A stretch of 13,160 nucleotides of DNA, taken from positions 1-13,160 of the forward strand of contig DAOVJF010000018.1 of the NCBI GenBank assembly GCA_030673355.1, read 5' to 3'. This DNA comes from Planctomycetota bacterium. GTDB lineage: Bacteria > JAJVIF01 > JAPKYR01. The translations under genes were made by a program, and so were the position numbers. Positions 1 through 6,372 of the stretch are shown in pieces; the stretch's first letter is position 1; the number at the start of each line of letters is the position of its first letter. The notes beneath the pieces are model-generated. The model worked only from the letters and a program-made list of their open reading frames with translations. It was not told the DNA's origin and did no database searches.

Positions 1-1631
1 CCTGTAAACAGGAACGCGCCTGTCGGACGTTTCGGGTCCTTTAGACCTACCCGGGCACGTCGTAAAGCGCGGGCGAGAACCTCGATTGCTTTTGTCTGCC
101 CCTTGATCCTCCTCGCAAGAATTTCTTCGGTCCTGAGAAGTCTCTTTGTCTCTTCCTCCGCGATCGCCGATACGGGAATTCCGGTCCAGGCGTGTACAAC
201 CTGGGCGATGTCCTCTTCGGTAACACTCGCGCGAACCTTCCGGGAACTGGATTCCACCGGCTCCCTGGCTGGTCCCTCATCGGTCCTGAAATGATGGGCT
301 TCATCGTCCTCATGGAGACCTTCCTCAGGTACTTCAACACGGGTCGGAACCTCGACAACACTCTCAGTGGTTACTCCTGCTCCAACCGGGGCTTTTGCCG
401 CCTCGCGCTCGATCTCCTCAAGGTTATCAAAGACTGCTACCTTGCTGCAGGCCTCATCGAGAAGGTCGATCGCCTTGTCGGGAAGCGACCGGCTGGTTAT
501 GAACCTCTGCGAATAATGTGCCGCGGCACGAATGGATTCCTTGGTAATATCAACACCATGATGCTCTTCGTATCGCGATTTCAAACCGTTCAGGATATCT
601 ATCGCCTCATCTACGGTCGGTTCTTCAACATTAACCGGCTGGAACCGCCGCTCAAGCGCGCCGTTTCTTTCGATATATTTCTTGTACTCGTTATTTGTTG
701 TCGCACCGATACATCTCAGATCTCCACGGGAAAGCGCGGGTTTCAGGATATTAGATGCGTCGATCGCGCCCTCGGCCGCCCCCGCTCCGATTACCGTATG
801 CAACTCGTCGATGAACAGAATAATTGGCTCTTCCTGGTCCGCCGATGTAATTTCCTTCATTACACGCTTAAGCCTGTCTTCAAATTCACCGCGGAACTTG
901 GTTCCCGCGACCAGGCCGGCAAGATCGAGCGATACCATCCGGGCTTTTTTCAATGTCCCGGGCACCTGGTCGTTGATTATCAACTGCGCGAGCCCCTCCA
1001 CAATCGCTGTCTTACCTACGCCCGGCTCTCCGATCAATACCGGGTTGTTCTTGGTCCTCTTCGAGAGTATCTGGATCAGCCGCTTGATCTCCATCGTTCG
1101 GCCGACCACCGGGTCGAGTTTCCCGTCCCGCGCCAGGATATTCAGGTCGATCCCGAATTCATCTAAAGTCGGCGTCTTGCTGCGGGCTTTCTTCGCTGGC
1201 GGCTGCTGGATCATCCCGATGATGATCTTCTTCGCCGACTGGTAGGTTACCTGATGTTGATTCAGGATCTCGTTCGCTTTCGATTCGGATACCCTCAGTA
1301 GCCCCAGCAGTAGATGCTCCGAGCCTATAAAGGTATGCCTTAACTGGCGTGCTTCCTTGTATGCTAGTTCCAGAACTTCCTTCGACTGCTTCGAGAAATT
1401 CAGGTTTTCGAAATCGTAATTGCCTATCGGGATCTCCTGGATCACCGCCGACCGCACTTTCTCGATATTGACCTCCATCTGCACAAGCGCTTTCACCGCG
1501 AATGAGTTTTCATCCTTCAGGAGGCCCAGCAGGAGGTGCTCCGTATCAACCACGTCGTTCCGGAAATGTTTCGCTTCCTCATGAGCGTACTTGATGACGC
1601 GTTTCGATGATGATGTGAATTTTTCCCACAT
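1..1631 (-). CDS. clpC: ATP-dependent Clp protease ATP-binding subunit ClpC (N-terminal part)
   Basis: AAA+ unfoldase that would feed substrates to the ClpP peptidase in the cytoplasm. I translated 543 codons from the ATG at 1631-1629; the gene runs off the left edge. Residues 1-140 are the double Clp N-domain (EHLLLGLL occurs at 31-38 and 105-112). D1 follows, with Walker A GEPGVGKT at 201-208, Walker B ILFIDE at 271-276, and the arginine-finger region ALERRF at 325-330. The D2 entry reads TEEDIAQVVHAWTGIPV (471-487), and the window ends at KRPTGAFLFTG, just before the second Walker A. The ATG has AAGGAG seven bases upstream, and the product starts MWEKFTSSSKRVIKYAHEEA, as ClpC proteins do. 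Oddity: between D1 and D2 (about 400-469) the usual coiled-coil/UVR middle domain is not recognisable, and an acidic, proline-containing linker stands there. Upstream I see no CIRCE (HrcA) operator. ClpB is unlikely because its much longer middle domain is absent. Confidence 0.95.
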   Translation of the reverse strand, partial: MWEKFTSSSKRVIKYAHEEAKHFRNDVVDTEHLLLGLLKDENSFAVKALVQMEVNIEKVRSAVIQEIPIGNYDFENLNFSKQSKEVLELAYKEARQLRHTFIGSEHLLLGLLRVSESKANEILNQHQVTYQSAKKIIIGMIQQPPAKKARSKTPTLDEFGIDLNILARDGKLDPVVGRTMEIKRLIQILSKRTKNNPVLIGEPGVGKTAIVEGLAQLIINDQVPGTLKKARMVSLDLAGLVAGTKFRGEFEDRLKRVMKEITSADQEEPIILFIDELHTVIGAGAAEGAIDASNILKPALSRGDLRCIGATTNNEYKKYIERNGALERRFQPVNVEEPTVDEAIDILNGLKSRYEEHHGVDITKESIRAAAHYSQRFITSRSLPDKAIDLLDEACSKVAVFDNLEEIEREAAKAPVGAGVTTESVVEVPTRVEVPEEGLHEDDEAHHFRTDEGPAREPVESSSRKVRASVTEEDIAQVVHAWTGIPVSAIAEEETKRLLRTEEILARRIKGQTKAIEVLARALRRARVGLKDPKRPTGAFLFT

Positions 1632-1685
1632 GATAAAGCTCCTTGCCATTCCACCCGTGGCGAGAGCAGGAATTCTTCTGCCTTA

Positions 1686-1715
1686 ATCTTACTACCCAAT
1701 TTACTAAAGGTACAA
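1686..1715 (-). promoter_or_regulatory. Candidate clpC promoter (weak)
   Basis: Read on the minus strand, TTGTAC (1715-1710) and TAAGAT (1691-1686) are separated by 18 bp, about 55 bp upstream of the clpC start. Only 3/6 and 4/6 positions match the housekeeping consensus, so this is a suggestion from position and spacing. Confidence 0.3.
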
Positions 1716-1999
1716 CATGTTTTAGAGATTCCGTGCGGTTTTTATCATTGATACCACCATGATGGCAGCCATAATTAGGGACACGGTAACACGCTGGCGG
1801 GTTTAAAACCGCTTAAATTAATATCGTATGCCGGATGCTGTTATTACATTACTCGAACCTGTTATTATTTTAGTCGATATTGATAGAATTGATAAAGGGG
1901 AATCTGCTCCTATAGATTCTTAACCAACATTAAACTTATACCACAGAACTAAGGGTTTGTGAAGAGGGGGGAGATTTTAAAAGGCAAGGGGCGCATACC

Positions 2000-2039
2000 G
2001 GGGACACCTCTTTTCGCCCGTCGAAAAGCAGGTGTCCCC
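2000..2039. repeat. 40-bp palindromic repeat, copy A
   Basis: The left arm GGGGACACCT pairs with the right arm AGGTGTCCCC. The inner arms CTTTTCG and CGAAAAG also pair, leaving one bulged C and a five-base loop (CCCGT). A copy differing at one base lies at 5994-6033 in the same orientation. Size, dyad symmetry and intergenic location suggest a REP-like dispersed element. This copy is upstream of both flanking genes, so it is not simply a terminator for either. Confidence 0.9.
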
Positions 2040-2061
2040 GACTTTACACCTGATCATTGTA

Positions 2062-2090
2062 TTGACACAATCAATTACACATGGTACGTT
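2062..2090 (+). promoter_or_regulatory. Candidate promoter of the secreted metalloprotease operon
   Basis: A perfect TTGACA -35 hexamer (2062-2067) is followed after 17 bp by TACGTT (2085-2090), a poor -10 with 3/6 matches. Transcription from here would leave a leader of about 120 nt before the ATG at 2218, starting just after the palindromic repeat. Confidence 0.45.
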
Positions 2091-2217
2091 GATTTTATAG
2101 GTATGCAGAAACCATGCCGCACTGATTTTTGAGACCAAGGCTAAAAATTGGATTCAGCAGGTAAGTTTCATCGATTTGGAACTTCACCTCAGACTGTGAT
2201 CACGCAGGAGGGGTATT

Positions 2218-5200
2218 ATGATTAATTTCAGAATCCCGCTGCTATTTCTTGCGATCTCAAGTGTGGCGTTTTTCATGTTTGGTTGCGCGTCAAACGGACA
2301 TCTGACCGATCCCCCGATTGAACCCGATGGCAACCAAAGCTGTAACAATGAAACGGTGGATCACATGCTCCTCGGTTTCTGGCAATGTGTTTTCAATCCT
2401 GACACCGGCGAAATTGAAACCGTCAGCCTTCGTGAAACCCAGCTCCACCTGAATATTATCAACATCCTGCAGGCGCCGTTCGCTCCCGGAATCGGGCTTC
2501 AGATCGAAGGTTTCGACCTTAACAGCGGGACCGTGGATGTGGATATCAGCATCACGCATCCGTTCCCGGATTCCGATCTCAGGATTTTCGATGTGCGCGG
2601 AATTGTCATGGGCGCAGGCGACTTGATCGGCGGTTCGCTCGATCCATCGGCAAAATATCCCGCCCCGTCCGGTTTCAGGGTTGAAAATGCCGACGGTTAC
2701 ACGCGCTGGTGGAATTCCCCCGAGTTTATCATGGCGGGTTTCTTCGGATTTTCTCCTAGTGCAATAGGAGTCCCGGGTTTCATGCCCCAGGCGACTCTTA
2801 ACGGCTACAAATATTACTGCGATGCCCTTGGTCCGAACGATCCGGTGGCCCTGAGTGTCAGCATGTACAACCGTGGGACTTTTTCAACCACACCCGTACC
2901 TCCAACCTTATCCCGTAATTTCCAGCTCCGGTTCCCGAAAAATGGGAGCGTAATCGATTTCAGGTTCATGCTTGCCGTCGACGCGAACTGGGCACTTCCG
3001 ACCGGAGGTTCTCCACCTCCGAAACCAATCGAGGATTTCCCGATCGAAGCGAACTGTCCGGAGGCATTCCACGTGGCGGTCAACACCGAGGGAACCACCG
3101 CGTGGTATGAAAACGAGACAAGTTTCGGCGGCGACATTATGCTCGCGATCGAGGTGTTCGACTGGGGAGCGACATCGAATCCCGACGGCATTAACGGTGA
3201 AATCGGCTCCATCTGGGTGGAATCGCCAACCCTGTTCGATTCGATAATTCCCGCAAACCTCGATCCCTCGCCCGGCACCCAGAATACAAGCGGAATTTAT
3301 GTTGTCTGCATCCCCGGTGTTCACCCGACCGGGGTTGACTCACAGGAAATTCTTGTAACCGTACGATCCAGCGCCCCGTCCACTTTCGCCCCTCCCGGTG
3401 TCCAGGAATACCCGCAAGTCGCGGTTTTAGCCTCATTCGCGCTTGTAGAAATTCCGGTTACCTTCGGGATACCGGACGAACAATCCATAACGGTTGAAAT
3501 CCCGAACGGCGGAGAAAATTTCCTCGCCGGGGGATTGGAAACCATAACATGGTCGAGCCAGGGACCTGTCGGAACCGATCTGGAAATCCTTTACTCGCTG
3601 TCCGACGCGTACCCTGTAAGTATCTCCGGCTCAACCCTCAACGATGGTTCATTCGTATGGGACCCGGTGGCGGAAATTGCAAATAATAAGGTTAGGATTA
3701 TTGTCAGAAGTAACAGCGATCCGGGTATTCTTGACGTGTCCAATAATTACTTCTCAATCACTTCCAATCCCGACCCCTGGATCACGCTCGTATCCCCCAA
3801 CGGCGGTGAATCGCTGTACTCAGGCAACTCTGAGACAATCAAGTGGTCAAGCTCATCCGATGCCGGTGCAAATGTAAAACTGGAGTACTCAATCGCCAGC
3901 GGCGCCCCATCGTGCATTACCGCTGCAACCCTTAACGACGGCAGCTATGTCTGGAACCCGATCCCTATCATTCAAAGCTCTGTATTAAAAATAATTGTTA
4001 CCAGCCTCGATCCGCCGTTTGCGTCAGACCAATCCGACCAATATTTCAGTATCTCATCCTTACCTCCACCCTCTATTACACTGGAAACTCCAAACGGAGG
4101 TCAGACATGGCAGGCGGGGGATTCAGAAATTATTTCCTGGATAACAACCGGGAATGTGGGCGCTTATGTGAAAATTGAATATCGCATCGGTACCGGATCG
4201 CCGACAACCATTACTACATCGACCCTCAACGACGGGAGTTATATGTGGAATCCCATCCCCGGGGTAAACAGCAGCCAGGTCAGCATAATCGTTACTAGCA
4301 TCGATCAACCGTCCATCACCGATCAATCGGACTTTTATTTCACGATCACCATACCCGCGACAAGCGCTATAACGGTCACCGGTCCGAATGGCGGCGAGGT
4401 TTGGAATGCCGGTGAATCCAGGATCATCTCATGGACGAGTACAGGTGATATTGGTACTGTGGTAAAAATTCAGTTCCGCATCGGCTCAGCTCCGCCGGAA
4501 ATAATCGAGTACTCCACGGCTAACGACGGGAATTACTTATGGGATCCCGTTTCCGGTATCAACAGCAACCAGGTAAAGGTGATTATTACAAGTTATGAAT
4601 TCCCCGATATCTCGGATGAATCGAACGCTTATTTCACGATCTATTTCGAACAGGAACTGAAAACAATCGAATTCCAGAACTGGGTCGCCCTCGATTACGA
4701 CCAGTCTGTGCCGTACTATTCGGGCCCGAGCGGGTATAAGGAATTCAGCATGGCTGTCATTGACGACCTGGGGAACTGGACAAACATACTTTGGAACCAG
4801 TACGGGATCGACATGGTCAATGACGGCTGGTCCCCGATGACTGACAACGTCCCTTACGACCACGCATATTACAACCTCGATGCCTTTGAGGAAGTCGATG
4901 AGATGCATGCGAGGTACGGTAATCTGCAAACTCCCGACAAGCTGAACGTGTACTGGGTACAGACGCTTCCTTACGGCTATGACACCGCTTTTTGCGCCTG
5001 GCCTGAATCAGTCGATACGCTCTTCGAGCATCAATCCGATGATGTTTTCATTGTAATCAGCCCAAACACCTGGTACTGGGAAGAGGTCCTTGCCCATGAG
5101 GGGGGGCACGCTTTCGGTGCAATGATGGACGAGTACCTGCTATATCCGGATTACAACTACTGGTGCGATGATTTATATGAAGATATCCCGCAACACTGGC

Positions 5201-5346
5201 AGTACCTCTATTGCCAGGACTCCGCCTGTTACCCGGGCAACCTGATGTGGTTCTCGTTGGGCTGGCCAATTGAAAATTACAACCTGACCAGCGGACAGGC
5301 ATACTGGGTTCAGTCATTCCATAATAAATATCCAAATAACTGGTGA
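2218..5346 (+). CDS. Large lipoprotein with four 98-residue repeats and an HEGGH metalloprotease motif
   Basis: This is probably a surface-attached or secreted zinc peptidase. Residues 1-23 form a lipoprotein signal: hydrophobic core, then FMFGC with lipid-attachable Cys23. Residues about 40-415 form an unnamed domain with the strings VDVDISITHPFP and FDVRG, which I associate with uncharacterised bacterial exoproteins. Residues about 421-813 are four tandem units with PNGG starting at 429, 527, 625 and 723, a period of exactly 98. Each contains an ITW/ISW strand and LNDGS/ANDGN before V/LWDP or MWNP. This resembles Kre9/KNH-type beta-sandwich repeats of cell-surface proteins. The C-terminal part (about 814-1042) has HEGGHAFGAMMDEY at 960-973, matching the HExxHxF(x4)DEY pattern of the M64 IgA peptidase family, and a cysteine-rich tail. 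AGGAGG starts 12 bases before the ATG. A 13-bp gap to the next gene implies an operon. Substrate and true family are inferences. Confidence 0.9.
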   Translation: MINFRIPLLFLAISSVAFFMFGCASNGHLTDPPIEPDGNQSCNNETVDHMLLGFWQCVFNPDTGEIETVSLRETQLHLNIINILQAPFAPGIGLQIEGFDLNSGTVDVDISITHPFPDSDLRIFDVRGIVMGAGDLIGGSLDPSAKYPAPSGFRVENADGYTRWWNSPEFIMAGFFGFSPSAIGVPGFMPQATLNGYKYYCDALGPNDPVALSVSMYNRGTFSTTPVPPTLSRNFQLRFPKNGSVIDFRFMLAVDANWALPTGGSPPPKPIEDFPIEANCPEAFHVAVNTEGTTAWYENETSFGGDIMLAIEVFDWGATSNPDGINGEIGSIWVESPTLFDSIIPANLDPSPGTQNTSGIYVVCIPGVHPTGVDSQEILVTVRSSAPSTFAPPGVQEYPQVAVLASFALVEIPVTFGIPDEQSITVEIPNGGENFLAGGLETITWSSQGPVGTDLEILYSLSDAYPVSISGSTLNDGSFVWDPVAEIANNKVRIIVRSNSDPGILDVSNNYFSITSNPDPWITLVSPNGGESLYSGNSETIKWSSSSDAGANVKLEYSIASGAPSCITAATLNDGSYVWNPIPIIQSSVLKIIVTSLDPPFASDQSDQYFSISSLPPPSITLETPNGGQTWQAGDSEIISWITTGNVGAYVKIEYRIGTGSPTTITTSTLNDGSYMWNPIPGVNSSQVSIIVTSIDQPSITDQSDFYFTITIPATSAITVTGPNGGEVWNAGESRIISWTSTGDIGTVVKIQFRIGSAPPEIIEYSTANDGNYLWDPVSGINSNQVKVIITSYEFPDISDESNAYFTIYFEQELKTIEFQNWVALDYDQSVPYYSGPSGYKEFSMAVIDDLGNWTNILWNQYGIDMVNDGWSPMTDNVPYDHAYYNLDAFEEVDEMHARYGNLQTPDKLNVYWVQTLPYGYDTAFCAWPESVDTLFEHQSDDVFIVISPNTWYWEEVLAHEGGHAFGAMMDEYLLYPDYNYWCDDLYEDIPQHWQYLYCQDSACYPGNLMWFSLGWPIENYNLTSGQAYWVQSFHNKYPNNW
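3478..4656 (+). repeat. Four tandem 98-codon (294-bp) repeats inside the lipoprotein gene
   Basis: The PNGG codons begin at 3502, 3796, 4090 and 4384, exactly 294 bp apart. The units are diverged in DNA but keep the same protein landmarks: PNGGE or PNGGQ near the start, SSQG/SSSD/TTGN/STGD turns, L/ANDGS or ANDGN, WDP/WNP, and a Y/F-F-S/T-I ending. Constant length with diverged sequence points to old domain duplication under structural constraint rather than recent slippage. Confidence 0.85.
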
Positions 5347-5359
5347 CGGGGAGGAAATT

Positions 5360-5932
5360 ATGAAAAAAATCGCGATTTTAACACTTATCTGGTTTCTCCT
5401 GATTCCCCCGAATCCGGCGATCGCGTTAAGCGGGCAGGCGAACGACTTTCTTATCCAATGCAGGCAGCTCGATACCATATTTCCTCCTGACGAGTGGTTG
5501 GATGAAGACCTTCGTGATGCCGCGCTCGAGGTCCTCGATAATTTCGAGGAGAACGGCGAATACGGTTGGGCGGTTTACTCCTGTCTTACCGCTCTCGGGC
5601 ATGCACGGAATCCCGATGATATTCCCAGGATGCTGGCTTATGAGGATTCCATGACCGATGCCCTGCTCCGTGCGCTGAGGGGATTCCCCGCGCCGGATGC
5701 GATCGATTGTATGCTTCGATGGATCGATACTGGTAAACCGGGCCTGCGTGAGCTTTCGATAAAAGCCATCGCGGAGATCGATTTCGACATGCTTGACGAT
5801 CCGGATTTCTGGCGCGAATTGGTGATTGACGAATTGCTTACAGCCCGGGAGTCGGAAACGGTAGAGGTATTCGTTGAACTTATTGATGAGATAGTAACCG
5901 AACTCGAATCCGGGCTTACCGCTTCCGAGTGA
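5360..5932 (+). CDS. Small exported HEAT-like helical repeat protein
   Basis: This is a 190-residue protein that I do not recognise as a named gene. Residues 1-23 look like a Sec signal peptide (MKK, hydrophobic core, AIA before the mature part), so it would act outside the cytoplasm. The mature part is predicted all-helical. Residues about 48-140 contain HEAT-like helical pairs (AALEVLDNF, AVYSCLTALGHARNPDDIPRM, ALLRALRGFPAPDAIDCMLRW, LRELSIKAIAEID), a scaffold that usually binds other proteins. It is strongly acidic. GGGGAGG sits five bases before the ATG, and the gene starts 13 bp after the metalloprotease gene, so the two are almost surely co-transcribed. A partner, inhibitor or chaperone role for the metalloprotease is possible but rests only on linkage and co-export. 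Confidence 0.85.
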   Translation: MKKIAILTLIWFLLIPPNPAIALSGQANDFLIQCRQLDTIFPPDEWLDEDLRDAALEVLDNFEENGEYGWAVYSCLTALGHARNPDDIPRMLAYEDSMTDALLRALRGFPAPDAIDCMLRWIDTGKPGLRELSIKAIAEIDFDMLDDPDFWRELVIDELLTARESETVEVFVELIDEIVTELESGLTASE

Positions 5933-5965
5933 TCAGCCCGTATTTCGTCTACCTAATAAACGCCT

Positions 5966-5998
5966 AATATAGGGCAAATATAGGGCAAATACAGGGGA
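5966..5998. repeat. Short 11-bp tandem repeat
   Basis: AATATAGGGCA occurs twice head to tail (5966-5976, 5977-5987). A third, diverged unit (5988-5998) runs into the left arm of the palindrome that starts at 5994. Confidence 0.7.
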
Positions 5999-6033
5999 CA
6001 TCTCTTTTCGCCCGTCGAAAAGCAGGTGTCCCC
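5994..6033. repeat. 40-bp palindromic repeat, copy B
   Basis: It is identical to the copy at 2000-2039 except for one C-to-T change in the left arm (GGGGACATCT). At RNA level this turns a C-G pair into a U-G wobble and keeps the hairpin. It starts about 60 bp after the stop of the exported HEAT-like gene. On the plus strand only TTT follows the stem, so it may stop or stabilise transcripts of the operon, but it is not a classic intrinsic terminator. Confidence 0.9.
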
Positions 6034-6049
6034 TTTAATATGTACTCAG

Positions 6050-6339
6050 CGGGTGCCGTTGACAAGCTCAGTGAGACATCTACATCCCCCAAGCCTCGAA
6101 AATTCTCCGTGTCGAACGTGCTTGTCGACGTAAATAACAAACATCAAAAAAACGCGTGGCGTCGTCAAGCTCAGTGAGACATCTTCATCCTGCAAACCTC
6201 GAAATTCTCCGGGTCGAACGTGCTTGTCGACGTAAATAACAAACATCAAAAAAACGGGTGCCGTTGACACGCTCAGTGAGACATCTTCATCCTGCAAACC
6301 TCGAAATTCTCCGTGTCGAACGTGCTTGTCGACGTAAAT
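6050..6339. repeat. Tandem repeat array, about 2.8 copies of a 102-bp unit
   Basis: The units begin at 6050 (103 bp), 6153 (102 bp) and 6255 (truncated at about 6339). The core shared by all copies includes CTCAGTGAGACATC, ATTCTCCG and CGTGCTTGTCGACGTAAAT. Within a unit, GTTGACAAGC near the start is an inverted near-copy of GCTTGTCGAC near the end (6058-6067 and 6120-6129 in copy 1). Copies 2 and 3 differ almost only in the first 18 bases. The GACAAGCTCAG string resembles motifs of dispersed intergenic repeats in many environmental genomes. The array sits between convergent genes and looks non-coding. Confidence 0.85.
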
Positions 6340-6372
6340 CAATTCTAAATATGTCCAACAATTTTTGTATAC

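Larger units (their letters stand above)
1632..2217. other. Divergent intergenic region, 586 bp, no gene seen
   Basis: This region separates the divergently transcribed clpC and lipoprotein genes. I find no credible ORF. It holds the candidate clpC promoter (1686-1715), an imperfect palindrome at 1797-1812 (GCGGGTTTAAAACCGC), and two copies of CTGTTATTA at 1838-1846 and 1859-1867, 21 bp apart. A small inverted repeat GAATCT/AGATTC lies at 1900-1905 and 1914-1919. The strong 40-bp palindromic repeat is at 2000-2039 and a candidate promoter at 2062-2090. The segment 1815-1990 is visibly AT-rich. Confidence 0.7.

Noticed and set aside
192..1245. Long open frames on the plus strand opposite clpC
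   Set aside because: They lie entirely antisense to a clear ClpC reading frame with intact motifs, show no domain similarity, and are products of codon bias on the real strand.
1632..1760. CIRCE or CtsR operator upstream of clpC
   Set aside because: No TTAGCACTC-N9-GAGTGCTAA inverted repeat and no GGTCAAA-type tandem heptads are seen.
2000..2039. Palindrome as an intrinsic terminator of the upstream gene
   Set aside because: Genes on both sides are transcribed away from this position and no T run follows the stem on either strand.
6050..6339. Possible CRISPR array
   Set aside because: The units are about 102 bp and similar almost throughout, with no short constant repeats separated by unique spacers and no cas gene nearby.
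6046..6342. Minus-strand open frame of 98 codons through the tandem repeats (repeating DKHVRHGEF-like peptide)
   Set aside because: The frame stays open only because the unit is 102 bp, a multiple of three. It starts at a TTG with no ribosome binding site, and the DNA outside the repeat does not contribute.
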